A model generated the notes under the pieces. The model was given only the letters and a program-made list of their open reading frames with translations. It made no database searches and was not told the DNA's origin. Shown piece by piece: positions 7,255 to 16,282 of a stretch of DNA of 64,000 nt (position 1 is the first letter of the stretch; every line of letters begins with the position of its first letter). Location of the stretch: assembly GCA_035943995.1 (NCBI GenBank), contig DASZBS010000110.1:6511-70510 (forward strand), written 5' to 3'. The DNA is from Vulcanimicrobium sp035943995. GTDB lineage: Bacteria > Vulcanimicrobiota > Vulcanimicrobiia > Vulcanimicrobiales > Vulcanimicrobiaceae. A program made the translations under genes and the position numbers.

Positions 7255-7284
7255 TCTTCTGGCATCTACGGTGTGGAGGTTTTC

Positions 7285-8253
7285 GTGAAAGCTCGGTTTT
7301 TCGCCGCCGCTGTTTCGGCGCTGCTCCTCGTGGCCTGCTCGGGCGGCGGTCAGACGCTCGTCCCTTCCAATGACAGCGCCACGCAAGCGCAGTCGGAACT
7401 TCGTGAATTCACGTCGCTCTCGGCGTTCACGGCGCAGAACAACGTCACGGGCGAGACGGTCCATGTGGTCCCGACGCGCGATGTCATCGATGCGCTGCGC
7501 GCGTCGCAAGCCGGCCAGCGCGCGCTGCAGTCCAGCGGCGCGCTGGTCTACCACGGCGGCCCGGTGCAGACCGACCCGAAGATCTATGTCGTCTTCTGGG
7601 GCGCTGCGTGGAACGGCACCGGCGATCCCGATGGCGTCGCCGCGCGCCTCAAGGGGTTCCTGCGCATCATCGGCGGCAGCGGGTGGCTCAACACGGTGAC
7701 GCAGTACACGCAGAGCGACGGCAAGCACGTCGGCAACCAGCCGGGCAGCTTCGTCGGCTCGTACGTCGACACCACGAGCGCACCCCCGCCCAAGCCGACG
7801 CAGTCGCAGCTGGCCGCGGAAATCGTCAAGGCCGCCGCGCACTACGGCGACTACACGGTGAACGCCTCGTACATCGTCGCGCTGCCGCACGGCATCGTGC
7901 CCTCGGGCTTCGGCACGCAGTACTGCGAGTACCACAGCACGACGACCGCCACCGGCCACACGATCGCGTGGACGAACGATCCATATCTGCCCGACGCGGG
8001 CGCGGCGTGCGGCTCGGGCTCCGTCAACAACCCCGGCATCCTCGACGGCGTCTCGGTCGTCGGAGGCAGCGAGCAGGCCGAGACCGAGACCGACCCCATC
8101 CCGAACAGCGGCTGGTTCGACGCCACCGGCGCCGGCGAGATCGCCGACAAGTGCGCGTGGAGCGGCCTGATCAACAACCCTGCTGCCGGCGGCTATCCCA
8201 CCGCGCCGCTCTGGAGCAACGCCACCAACAGCTGCGTCCAAAAGTACCCCTAA
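7285..8253 (+). CDS. Secreted lipoprotein of unknown function (GGPV...FW family)
   Basis: A 322-residue exported protein. The start is taken as GTG at 7285 with GGAGGT four bases upstream, giving the signal VKARFFAAAVSALLLVACSG with lipobox LVAC. The body has the motif YHGGPVQTDPKIYVVFWG, then YVDTTSAPP and a C-terminal GGYPTAPLWSNATNSCVQ, which recur in a widespread family of bacterial extracellular proteins of unknown function. Four cysteines in the C-terminal half may form disulphides. An intrinsic terminator follows at 8289-8309. Role unknown; the location is cell surface or secreted. Confidence 0.75.
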   Translation: MKARFFAAAVSALLLVACSGGGQTLVPSNDSATQAQSELREFTSLSAFTAQNNVTGETVHVVPTRDVIDALRASQAGQRALQSSGALVYHGGPVQTDPKIYVVFWGAAWNGTGDPDGVAARLKGFLRIIGGSGWLNTVTQYTQSDGKHVGNQPGSFVGSYVDTTSAPPPKPTQSQLAAEIVKAAAHYGDYTVNASYIVALPHGIVPSGFGTQYCEYHSTTTATGHTIAWTNDPYLPDAGAACGSGSVNNPGILDGVSVVGGSEQAETETDPIPNSGWFDATGAGEIADKCAWSGLINNPAAGGYPTAPLWSNATNSCVQKYP

Positions 8254-8288
8254 CGCACGCCTGAAGCAGATACGGCCGAAGCATGAGT

Positions 8289-8309
8289 CCACCGGAGCGA
8301 TCCGGCGGG
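8289..8309 (+). terminator. Intrinsic terminator after secreted lipoprotein
   Basis: CCACCGGA (8289-8296) pairs with TCCGGCGG (8301-8308) with one A-C mismatch and is followed by GCTTCTTTT. It lies 35 bases downstream of the lipoprotein stop. Confidence 0.6.
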
Positions 8310-8404
8310 CTTCTTTTCCATCAGCGATCAGTACGGGAAATCACTGCGGAGCACCGAAGCGCCCCTTCCCAACTCTCCAAGCAATCCGAAACTCGAGGCG
8401 AACC

Positions 8405-8605
8405 ATGGACGACGATCAGACGACATCGAGCGACAACGACGAAGTCGCGGTGAACGACGCCTCGATAGGCGCGGCAGCCGGCGCGGCAGCCGGGGCGGCG
8501 TTCGGTGCAGAACTCAGCGCGATCGACCTCAGCGGCCCGACGACGAACACGACGACCACCACCACCGCGACCGGGACGACGATTCCGGTCCCCGACAAAC
8601 GCTAA
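8405..8605 (+). CDS. Small glycine-zipper-like protein
   Basis: A 66-residue protein with an acidic head (MDDDQTTSSDNDEVAV), an Ala/Gly segment IGAAAGAAAGAAFGAEL resembling a glycine zipper, and a Thr-rich tail. GAGGCG upstream of the ATG may be the ribosome-binding site. No signal peptide is evident. Its TAA overlaps the TAG of the convergent gene at 8602. The Ala/Gly repeat could associate with membranes. Low complexity in GC-rich DNA means it may be spurious. Confidence 0.45.
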   Translation: MDDDQTTSSDNDEVAVNDASIGAAAGAAAGAAFGAELSAIDLSGPTTNTTTTTTATGTTIPVPDKR

Positions 8606-9243
8606 GGGCTCGTCGAGATCAGCGCCGGTCGCTCGAGCACGGTCTCGATTGGGGTGGCCGGGTCGATGCGCGCTTCGTTTCCGCGCATGAACATCGCAGC
8701 GTAGCCGACGATCGGAATGAAGCCGAGGATGCTCGATGCTGCTTTGCGATTGCGGCCGTTGACCTCGAACCGTTGGTTGTCGAAGCGCAGCGTTTGACCG
8801 CCGCCGAGGTCGAGCGTGTCGAGGCGCAGCGTGAGATCGCCTTCGTGACCGCCGGAGCCGGCATGACCGGATAGCAGCAACGTGCCGCTCCCTTTCGTGC
8901 CGGCCGGGATCACGCGGTCGCCGGTCGTGTGAACCGCATCGAGCAGCGTGAACGCAAACGTCTCGCCGGTCTTGCTCGTCGCGGACGAAAGCGGGGCGTC
9001 GACGTGAAAGCGGATGCGCGTGCCGGCCGCGACGCCGGATACGACCGCGGGCGAGGCCACTGCGGGCGAGGCCACCGCGGGCGAGGCCACTGCGGGAGGC
9101 GGAAGCGCGACCGGTGAGGCGGTTACCGAGGGGGTGGGCGACGGGGTCGGTTCGTCCGCCGCGGCGCGGGTCACCGGCGCGAACCCGGCCGCCAGCACGA
9201 CGGCGAGGACGAAGAGACCGGGCGGAGCGGTGAGCGTGCGCAT
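8602..9243 (-). CDS. Secreted protein with AVASP repeats, unknown function
   Basis: A 213-residue exported protein. The start at 9243 gives the signal MRTLTAPPGLFVLAVVLAAG with a cleavage site near VTRAAA. A Pro/Thr linker follows with AVASP repeated four times, encoded by tandem 15-base repeats at about 9048-9098. The folded domain opens RIRFHVDAPLSSATSKTGET and contains GDRVIPAGTKGSGTLLLSG, reminiscent of beta-barrel periplasmic domains, and ends in a short hydrophobic segment (ILGFIPIVGYAAMFM). A truncated paralogue of its C-terminus remains at 4275-4377. Upstream, 9244-9514 holds no gene. Confidence 0.75.
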   Translation of the reverse strand: MRTLTAPPGLFVLAVVLAAGFAPVTRAAADEPTPSPTPSVTASPVALPPPAVASPAVASPAVASPAVVSGVAAGTRIRFHVDAPLSSATSKTGETFAFTLLDAVHTTGDRVIPAGTKGSGTLLLSGHAGSGGHEGDLTLRLDTLDLGGGQTLRFDNQRFEVNGRNRKAASSILGFIPIVGYAAMFMRGNEARIDPATPIETVLERPALISTSP

Positions 9244-9514
9244 GAAGCATTCGTTCCCACCGGACGGCCTCGCGTTCGCTTCCTCCGGTCCTACGGGGCC
9301 ATTCGCACCGTCACTGCGCGCAGATCGAGATTGCGGCGGCGGATCGAAAGGCGTCGACGCGCTCGAAACCTGGCCGCGCAAGTGGTGGGCAGCACGCCCC
9401 ACACCGACAATGTCGACTGTCGTTGGAAACCCGCTTCAGGTTGCTGAGGCGACTGAGAAGGGGGTTCCGTGACAGTCGCACGCACGTCAACTACCGCGCG
9501 GCGTCCGGCGGCAG

Positions 9515-10315
9515 CTAGTCGAAATGACCCGTCCAGCGAAGTGACTCGACGTCGTCGAACAACGTGATGTCCGTGCGGAGTGTCGCGAGATTTCGGAAGA
9601 GCAGCGCGAGGTCGCGATCGCGCTGCAATGTCTGTGCCAGCCTGACGGGACTTGCGACGTTGACGTTCCAGTCACGCGGGTCGGCCGGGATCGCTTCGAG
9701 GTGGCCGTATCGGGCGAGGACGCTCGCGGCCGACTTCGCACCCCAGCCCGCCAACCCCGGAAAGCCGTCCGCCGCATCACCCACCAATGCCAAGTAATCG
9801 GGGATGCTCGCCGGCGGAACGCCGAACTTCGCGACGATCCCGGCTTCGTCGAAGAACGTGCGCGTGCGACGGTTGAGCTGCACGACGCGCGTGCCGCGCA
9901 CGCACTGCGCGAGATCCTTGTCCGGCGTACAGATGATCACGCGCTCGACGCGCGGATCAGCGGCGGCGGTCGCGGCCGCTGCCGCCAGCGCGTCGTCGGC
10001 TTCGAATTCGACCATCGGCCACACGACGATCCCGGCGGCGACGAGCGCCTCTTCGAGCAGCGGGAACTGCGCGAACAGCTCGGGATCGATGCCCGCGCCC
10101 GTCTTGTATCCCGGCCACAGGCCGTTGCGGAACGACTCGATGACGTGATCGGTGGCGACACCGACGTGCGTCGCCCCGCCCCGCAGCATCCCGCGGACCG
10201 ACTCGACCACGCCGCGCACCGCGGCGACCTCCCGGCCCTGTTCGTCGCGCGCGGACGGCAGCGCGAAGTAATGGCGAAAGAGCTCGTAGGTGCCGTCGAC
10301 GAGGTGAACGAGCAC
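9515..10315 (-). CDS. 5'-3' exonuclease (PolI N-terminal / FEN-like)
   Basis: A 266-residue stand-alone 5'-3' exonuclease of the type fused to DNA polymerase I in other genes. It has the N-terminal LVDGTYELFRHYFA, the acidic cluster VEFEADDALAAA, TPDKDLAQCV and the helix-hairpin-helix region PDYLALVGDAADGFPGLAGW with GAKSAASVLARYG. The aspartates in these motifs bind two metal ions. It probably cleaves RNA primers or flap DNA. The start is GTG at 10315, five bases after the stop of the permease-PDZ gene, so it is the last gene of a three-gene operon with no obvious functional link. Confidence 0.9.
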   Translation of the reverse strand: MLVHLVDGTYELFRHYFALPSARDEQGREVAAVRGVVESVRGMLRGGATHVGVATDHVIESFRNGLWPGYKTGAGIDPELFAQFPLLEEALVAAGIVVWPMVEFEADDALAAAAATAAADPRVERVIICTPDKDLAQCVRGTRVVQLNRRTRTFFDEAGIVAKFGVPPASIPDYLALVGDAADGFPGLAGWGAKSAASVLARYGHLEAIPADPRDWNVNVASPVRLAQTLQRDRDLALLFRNLATLRTDITLFDDVESLRWTGHFD

Positions 10316-10320
10316 GACGG

Positions 10321-12294
10321 CTACCCGCTGAACGCTTCGCCGAGCTGCACGTGCGCCGGCGGGCCGCCGACCGCGCCGCGTTCGACGTCGAAATCGTGCG
10401 GTTTGCCGTCGTACGCGCGCAGCTGCGTTTGGTACGTGCCGTACTCCCACCAGAATCGGCCGTCCAGCTTGTCGATCACGTCGCCGGTGCGCAGCCCCGC
10501 CGCGTATGCCGGGCCGCCGGGGCGCACGAGCGCGCGCATGTAGCCGTCGAACGGCTTGAACATGACATAGAAGTACGTCGGGTGCGGGTCGGCGGGATCG
10601 AACGCGAGGCCGCGCTCGAACACTTCGGCCGCGAGCGCCGGGTGCTCGTGCGACCACACGCGCACGCGGAACAGCGCGTCGAGCGCCGCCGCGCGCAGCG
10701 CGCCCTGCGCGTGCCACTGGTCGACGCTCCAGCCCGCGCAGTCGAACAGCTCGAGCGCGACGTCGCGCCCGTCGCGTCCGAGCGGCGTGACGCGGAGCTT
10801 CATCACCGCGGCGTACGGTTTCACGCGGCAGTCCGTCGCCGACGGCTCGCCGTGCGCTTCGACGATGCGATAGCCCGCCCAGCCGCGCGCAACGGTGGCG
10901 GCGACTTCGTGCGCGGCGACCGCGCCGTCGGGCGTGCCGTCGTCGACCACCGCGATCGCGTGCGCGGCCGACGGCGGCGCGAACAAGCCGGTGCTCAACG
11001 TCGCGGCCGCGGCGGCGCGCGGTGGGAACGGCGCCTTGCCGAACAGCGCCCCGCCGAAGAGCACCACCACGATCGCCGCAACCGTCGCGACCCCGACCTG
11101 CCACGGCAGCAGCAGCCGCGTGATGCGCTCGACGCCCGTGCCCGTGAAGTTCGCCACCCACACGTTCTGCGTGTTGGTCGGATCGCACACGTTCTGCACC
11201 TGCACGACCGCCATCACCGCGGCCACCAGGGCGACCGCCGGCAGCACGTTCAGCGTCGCGAGCACGGTGTACACGCCGATCCCCACGCCGTACGGGTTGA
11301 GCGGCCCGCGGTAGAGCGCTAGCGGCGACAGCAGGCCGAACAGCACGACGTACGCGAGCGGCGACCGCGGCGCGACGGCGGCGACGAGCGGCGTGACCGC
11401 GGCCTGCACTTGCGGTGTGTTGGCCGCGACCAGCAGCATGCCGATCCCGATCATCAGGATCGTCGCGGGCGCGACGTCCTCGATCCCGCGAATCCACGCG
11501 GCGACCAGCGTCTTGACCGCGTCGCGCGGCCGCGTCACGAGCACGCCGTAGAGCGCCGCCAGCGCGAACCCGACGATCGCGTCGACGCCGAACCCGCGCA
11601 GCAGCACCAGCGGCAGCAACGGCGTGATCAGCGCAAACGGCCCGACGCGCTTGCGCGGCGCGTCGGCGTCCGCCGCCGGAACGACCTTGGTGGCGTAGTC
11701 GCGCGTCGCGCGGGCGCGCACGATCGCGTACGCGACGAGCACGACGGCCTGCACCGCGAAGATCACGAACGCGTAGCCCTGAAACGTCGTGCGGTCGACG
11801 CCGAAGATCGTGCTGTAGAACTTCCACTGCGCGATGTTGAGGATGTAGCCCAGCCCGAACGCGAGCAGGAACAGCGTCGCCGAGGTGGCGCGCGGCACGC
11901 CGACCGTCATGAGCACCGGCAGCACGATCGTTCCGATCATGATGATCGCGCCCAGCCCCGTCACCGTCGTGAACAAGATCGCGACGACCGCGCACAGCAG
12001 AAGCGAGAGCACCAGCGGCTTGTCGCCGCCGAACTCCGCCGCGTACGTGACGAGCGTCTCGGCGATCCCCGTCGACAGCACGACACGGCTGAGCAGCGCG
12101 CCGAAGAACAGCGTCGCGTACACCGGCGCGAGCTTCACCGCGCCGAGCGTCACGATCGAGGCGAGATCGTGCACGCCCGCCAGCGCCGCGGTCGCGAGCG
12201 CCATCAGCGGAACGGCGAGCAGCGCCGGCAGCTTGCGCGCGATCATCAGCCCCGCGAGCGCGAGGAACACGACGACGATCGCAACGCCGCTCAG
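10321..12294 (-). CDS. IT-superfamily permease fused to C-terminal PDZ domain
   Basis: A protein of about 657 residues. The first 410 residues contain ten or more membrane segments with IT-superfamily character (GntP/CitMHS-like): MIARKLPALLAVPLMALA, TGLGAIIMIGTIVLPVLM, NPYGVGIGV and VQNVCDPTNTQN. The rest is soluble: a region of about 150 residues with paired cysteines, then a PDZ domain (FKPFDGYMRALVRPGGPAYA, AGLRTGDVIDKLDGRFWW). The upstream stop overlaps a CTG in this frame as CTGA at 12294-12291; the first canonical start is GTG at 12270, inside TM1. I therefore favour CTG. It follows the GH20 gene, so amino-sugar or sugar-acid uptake is a reasonable inference; the substrate is not known. 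Confidence 0.78.
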   Translation of the reverse strand: MSGVAIVVVFLALAGLMIARKLPALLAVPLMALATAALAGVHDLASIVTLGAVKLAPVYATLFFGALLSRVVLSTGIAETLVTYAAEFGGDKPLVLSLLLCAVVAILFTTVTGLGAIIMIGTIVLPVLMTVGVPRATSATLFLLAFGLGYILNIAQWKFYSTIFGVDRTTFQGYAFVIFAVQAVVLVAYAIVRARATRDYATKVVPAADADAPRKRVGPFALITPLLPLVLLRGFGVDAIVGFALAALYGVLVTRPRDAVKTLVAAWIRGIEDVAPATILMIGIGMLLVAANTPQVQAAVTPLVAAVAPRSPLAYVVLFGLLSPLALYRGPLNPYGVGIGVYTVLATLNVLPAVALVAAVMAVVQVQNVCDPTNTQNVWVANFTGTGVERITRLLLPWQVGVATVAAIVVVLFGGALFGKAPFPPRAAAAATLSTGLFAPPSAAHAIAVVDDGTPDGAVAAHEVAATVARGWAGYRIVEAHGEPSATDCRVKPYAAVMKLRVTPLGRDGRDVALELFDCAGWSVDQWHAQGALRAAALDALFRVRVWSHEHPALAAEVFERGLAFDPADPHPTYFYVMFKPFDGYMRALVRPGGPAYAAGLRTGDVIDKLDGRFWWEYGTYQTQLRAYDGKPHDFDVERGAVGGPPAHVQLGEAFSG

Positions 12295-14339
12295 CGAGGC
12301 GATGGTGTCACCTGCGGTTGGGCTGAAGGCATGATGTCGTCCCACGGCGGCACGGTGTCGTGGCGCAAGTAGTCCTCGCGCATCACGCCGTCGATCCGGT
12401 CGGCGCAGCGTTGCGCGTCGTTCTCCGCCAGACGGTAGTGTACGAGCACGTGCGCGAGGCCCGGCTCCGTGTTCTCGTAGCGCCACGCCCGTTCGTAGAG
12501 CGGCTCCAGGTTGGCCAGCGCGTCGCGCATCTCCCAGCACAGGTACTTCGCAACGCCGAGACTGCGGTAAACTTGGTTCTGGCCGGGCTTAACGGCGTGC
12601 GCGCGCGCGTCTTCGTAGTAGTCGTGCGCCTCGCGGCCGATCTGCATGCGCCGCGCCAGCTGATCGTAGCGCACGGCGGCGAGCCGCATCACGGAGACGG
12701 CATCGCGGTGCAGCGGCGGCCGCGCATCCCAGAGGTCGGTCATGACGCGTTCCGCACGGTTTCGGATGCCGGCGAGGTCGAGCGTTTGCGCGCGCGCTTG
12801 CAGCCGCGCGGAGAACGGGTCGGCCCAGAACAGGTAGTCGATCGGGTCGGAAGGCTTGGTGCGCAGTGCGTCACGGATTTGCTGCAGCAAGTCGAGGTCG
12901 CGTGCGTAGCGCGCATCATCGGTGCCGAAAAACGCGCGCGCGAACATCGTATGCCACGTCGCGCCGTCGACGGGGGCCGACTGCCACGCGCTGGCGGCGG
13001 CATACGCCAGCGGCGGCCACGTCGCTTCGTACAGCGTCTCGCCGTCGTCGTGCCAGACGGTCATGAACATGCCGAGCACGCTTTTCGGGCCGACGTCCTT
13101 CCCGTCGGCGATCATGCGCCCGACGTTGGCGTAGGCGTTCGTGAGGTCGGGATAGATTTCGGTCCAGTTCGACGCACCCGGCGCCGCGAATTGCTGGAAG
13201 CCGGCGGCCTCGATGACGTTCATGTACGGCTTGAACGACGGCTCGGCACCGTAATGCCACGTGACGATCACGGTGTCGCGTGGGATCAGGGCGAGGATCG
13301 ACTTGTCCTGCTGGATCGCGTCGTCCCAGATCATCGGGCGCGCGCCGCTGCCAGCCAGAAACGCCGCCGCGCGCTTGAGGTGGTCCGCGTACACCTGCGC
13401 TGTGCGCGGCGTCCGGCCGCGACCGAGATCGATCGGCTCGTCGGCCCCGAGGTGCAGGAACGGCGCCGGCTTCGTCGCGTCGAGCACCTCGCGGATGAGC
13501 GGCCCGAGGTACGCATACGTCTTCGGGTCGCTTTCGCTCACGAGGTAGCCGTGCGGCAGTTCGGCGAGCGGTGCTAGCTCTTCCCATTTGAGTGTCTCGT
13601 GCATGTGCGCAAACGTTTGCTGTTCCGGTATCAACGTGACGTGGAAGCGGAGCGCGTACGCGGTGAGCTCGCGAAGCTGCGCGGTCGTGAACCCGTTGGG
13701 CCACGCGACGAACGGATAGCGCGGGTCGACCACGACGTTTTCCATGTACGGCGACCAGCCGTTGATCTTGAACGACGCGAGCGTGCGGATGCGCTCCTTC
13801 GCGTACTGCATGGTCGGGAACGGACCGCGCGAGACGTCGTCCGACACGATGCGCCAGTGCATGGCCGGCGTGTCCTCCTCGTGCTGGCATTCCAGCACCC
13901 AACCCCCACGACGCGGTTCGGGGAGCTGCGCGAGCGTGACGAGCGCATCGAACGATGCGTCGTGCGCGGGGTCGTCGTTCGTCGTGGTCAGGACGACATG
14001 CCGGCCGTTGACGTCGATTCGATAGCCGGGGAGCATCGGGACACCGGTCAGTCGCTCGGGACGAACGCCGGCGCCGGTCTCGGCGCGCAGCAGCACGTCG
14101 GCGGCGCCGTGTGCGACGATGACCGGGGCCGGTATCCCGAGCGCGGTCCAGCGCTCGCGCAGGATCTCGAAGCCCCCAGGATCCGTGTCCGGCGGAAACC
14201 GCAGCGGCTCTTCCATTGCGAAGCTCGCCCGGCACTCCGTGACCACGGCGACGCGGGGTTTTGGAATGACCACCGGCTGCGCCGTCGCCGCCGATGCGGT
14301 CGCGACCAGGAAGAAGATCGCGACGAGGAACGATCGCAC
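12291..14339 (-). CDS. Secreted GH20 family beta-N-acetylhexosaminidase-like protein
   Basis: A 682-residue exported protein with signal MRSFLVAIFFLVATASAATA. An N-terminal GH20b-like domain (about 30-165) precedes a TIM barrel with FLHLGADEP, where Asp300-Glu301 match the GH20 catalytic pair, plus WDDAIQQD and TVIVTWHYG motifs. GH20 enzymes release terminal GlcNAc or GalNAc by substrate-assisted catalysis; here the enzyme would act in periplasm or outside the cell. The C-terminal 200 residues are helical. It is the first gene of an operon with the permease-PDZ fusion, consistent with release and import of amino sugars. A divergent serine hydrolase gene starts 20 bases away. Confidence 0.85.
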   Translation of the reverse strand: MRSFLVAIFFLVATASAATAQPVVIPKPRVAVVTECRASFAMEEPLRFPPDTDPGGFEILRERWTALGIPAPVIVAHGAADVLLRAETGAGVRPERLTGVPMLPGYRIDVNGRHVVLTTTNDDPAHDASFDALVTLAQLPEPRRGGWVLECQHEEDTPAMHWRIVSDDVSRGPFPTMQYAKERIRTLASFKINGWSPYMENVVVDPRYPFVAWPNGFTTAQLRELTAYALRFHVTLIPEQQTFAHMHETLKWEELAPLAELPHGYLVSESDPKTYAYLGPLIREVLDATKPAPFLHLGADEPIDLGRGRTPRTAQVYADHLKRAAAFLAGSGARPMIWDDAIQQDKSILALIPRDTVIVTWHYGAEPSFKPYMNVIEAAGFQQFAAPGASNWTEIYPDLTNAYANVGRMIADGKDVGPKSVLGMFMTVWHDDGETLYEATWPPLAYAAASAWQSAPVDGATWHTMFARAFFGTDDARYARDLDLLQQIRDALRTKPSDPIDYLFWADPFSARLQARAQTLDLAGIRNRAERVMTDLWDARPPLHRDAVSVMRLAAVRYDQLARRMQIGREAHDYYEDARAHAVKPGQNQVYRSLGVAKYLCWEMRDALANLEPLYERAWRYENTEPGLAHVLVHYRLAENDAQRCADRIDGVMREDYLRHDTVPPWDDIMPSAQPQVTPSPR

Positions 14340-14359
14340 GTCCCGCGCTACACCAGGAC

Positions 14360-15679
14360 GTGCGCCGTCTCCTCGCCGCCGTTTGCTCCGCCGCCGTTTT
14401 CGCCACCGCCGTTCCGGTCGCGGCCGCCACGCGCGACGCCGGCCCGCGGCTCGCCGTCGCGACGACGTTGCCGGCCGACGCGACCGCGACGATCGACCGG
14501 CTCGTCGAAGCCGGCATCAAGGCCGGCGACTTCCCGGGCGCCGTCGTCGTGATCGCCTCGTCGCGGCGCGTGCTCTACCGCAAGGCGTACGGCGCGCGCA
14601 CGTTCGAACCGCGCACCGTCCCCAACGACGTATGGACGATCTACGAGTTCGCGTCGGTGACGAAAGCCGCGGTCACCGCGACCGCGCTCATGGCACTCGT
14701 GCAGCGCGGCGTGCTGCGCACGTCCGACCGCGTCGCGCGCTGGATCCCGGAGTTCGCCGCGAACGGCAAGCACAACGTCACGCTCGCGCAGATGCTTACC
14801 CATACCGCCGGGATGCCGCCGTCGTTCAAGGAGTCCGACTACGGGGCCGACCGCGCGACGATCCTGCGCCACGCGTACGATGCGCCGCTGCGCTTCGCGC
14901 CGGGCTCCGGCAACGAGTACAGCAACCTCGCGTTCATCGTGCTGACCGAAGTGATCGCGCGCGCGAGCGGTACGTCGTACGAACGCTTCGCGCACGACGC
15001 GCTGTTCGCGCCGCTCGGCATGAACGACGCGTCGTTCGACGTCACGATCGACGCCGCGCACCGCGCGCGGCTCGCGCCGCAACTGCGCGGCGAAAGCGAA
15101 GCGCTACTGCGCAAGCAGTTCGGTACGGTGCCGGGCGTAAACGGCCACGCCGGACTGCTCGCCACCGCGGACGACGTCGCGAGGCTCGCCGTCGCGTACC
15201 TGCGCGCGGCGCGCGACCTGCCCGCGCCGGGCTTTGCACTCAAGCCGCAAACGGTGCGGGCGATGACGGCGCCGCGCTACGTCGGCGACGGCGAGGTGCG
15301 CGCGCTCGGCTGGGACGTCGACAGCTTCTTCTCGCGCAACCGCGGCGAGGTGCTGCCGCGCGGCGGCTTCGGCCATACCGGCTCGTCGGGCACGAGCGTG
15401 TGGATCGATCCCGCGACCGACCTCGCGATCGTCTTCGCATCCAACGCCCACTACCCCGACGACAAGGGCGGCGGCACCGTGCCGCTCGAGTCGGCCATCG
15501 CAACGGTCGCCGGCGCGCGCGTGCGCTATGACCCGCACGGTGCCGATCCGCTCGCCGCCGCGCGCGTGCAGGACGCCGAGTTCTCCGCGCAGGCGGCGCG
15601 CAGCGCGCTCGGCTTCCCCGCGACACCAGGTCCGGCGCCGACACCGCGTCCGTCGACACCACCGCCGCCGTCGCCATGA
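14360..15679 (+). CDS. Secreted class C beta-lactamase-like serine hydrolase
   Basis: A 439-residue exported enzyme with signal VRRLLAAVCSAAVFATAVPV. The serine-hydrolase motifs are Ser99-x-x-Lys102 (SVTK), Tyr187-Ser-Asn189 and a KTG-like HTGSSG. This is the PF00144 family of beta-lactamases, penicillin-binding-like peptidases and esterases; the family is too broad to name a substrate. The GTG start was chosen because it opens the signal peptide; an upstream ATG at 14294 would overlap the divergent GH20 gene. A Pro-rich tail of about 20 residues ends the protein. Its stop overlaps the next start as ATGA, coupling it to the DUF922 protease. Confidence 0.85.
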   Translation: MRRLLAAVCSAAVFATAVPVAAATRDAGPRLAVATTLPADATATIDRLVEAGIKAGDFPGAVVVIASSRRVLYRKAYGARTFEPRTVPNDVWTIYEFASVTKAAVTATALMALVQRGVLRTSDRVARWIPEFAANGKHNVTLAQMLTHTAGMPPSFKESDYGADRATILRHAYDAPLRFAPGSGNEYSNLAFIVLTEVIARASGTSYERFAHDALFAPLGMNDASFDVTIDAAHRARLAPQLRGESEALLRKQFGTVPGVNGHAGLLATADDVARLAVAYLRAARDLPAPGFALKPQTVRAMTAPRYVGDGEVRALGWDVDSFFSRNRGEVLPRGGFGHTGSSGTSVWIDPATDLAIVFASNAHYPDDKGGGTVPLESAIATVAGARVRYDPHGADPLAAARVQDAEFSAQAARSALGFPATPGPAPTPRPSTPPPPSP

Positions 15680-16266
15680 CGACGAACGTACTGTTCGGCG
15701 CCGTGCTCATGGCGACGGCGCTGGCCGCCGGAAGCGACGACGAGGTCGTGCAGCGCCTGCACGTGCGCTACGAAACATACGACCTCGTCGCAAAATCATG
15801 CCGCGACGTCGTCGCGCACGATCCGGAGAGCGGCTCGGCGACGTTCCAGTTTCGCTACGAGGTTACGGGCGATCGTTTTCTGGCGCCGCACAAGTACAGC
15901 GGCAAGCTCACGTTCTCGCTCGGCGAGGTCGTGATCCACCTGCCGCGCACGATCTCATGGCCTGGGATGAGCATCACGGACCGCGGCCGAGCGGCGACGC
16001 TGCGGCGCGCGATCGAGCATCACGAGATCGGCCACGTTCGCATCGCCGAAGCGGTCCGCGACGCGCTCAACGCGGAGGCTACGCCGGTCGAGCCGGACGT
16101 CTTCGCGTTCGGCGCCGCAGCCCACGCGCAGGGGCGCGACGGGTTCGAGCGCTTCAAGCGCGAGGAGCGCGAGTACGACGCGCTCACCGACCACGGTCGC
16201 AAGCAGCACCTCGCGCCGGGCGACCTCGCCGGCCCGGACACGATCCTGATCTGCGGGACGATCTAG
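15676..16266 (+). CDS. Secreted DUF922-type zinc protease
   Basis: A 196-residue protein with a short hydrophobic N-terminus (MTTNVLFGAVLMATALAAGS). Residues 112-124 carry AIEHHEIGHVRIA, with His116-Glu117-x-x-His120 as the zinc motif typical of DUF922, a family of secreted metalloproteases. Two cysteines (Cys42 and one near the C-terminus) could form a disulphide. The ATG overlaps the preceding serine hydrolase stop, so both are made together and may act on the same envelope substrate. It ends 16 bases from the convergent radical SAM gene; a role as leader protease there is speculative. Confidence 0.75.
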   Translation: MTTNVLFGAVLMATALAAGSDDEVVQRLHVRYETYDLVAKSCRDVVAHDPESGSATFQFRYEVTGDRFLAPHKYSGKLTFSLGEVVIHLPRTISWPGMSITDRGRAATLRRAIEHHEIGHVRIAEAVRDALNAEATPVEPDVFAFGAAAHAQGRDGFERFKREEREYDALTDHGRKQHLAPGDLAGPDTILICGTI

Positions 16267-16282
16267 CGCACGCGTACGGGCG

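Noticed and set aside
9048..9098. Tandem 15-base repeats as a CRISPR or VNTR locus
   Set aside because: They are in-frame repeats encoding AVASP in the linker of a secreted protein, with no spacers.
9515..11995. An 826-residue open frame covering the exonuclease and the permease-PDZ gene
   Set aside because: Its upstream two thirds are Arg/Gly/Ala shadow translation of the permease in another frame; only the exonuclease part is real, from GTG 10315.
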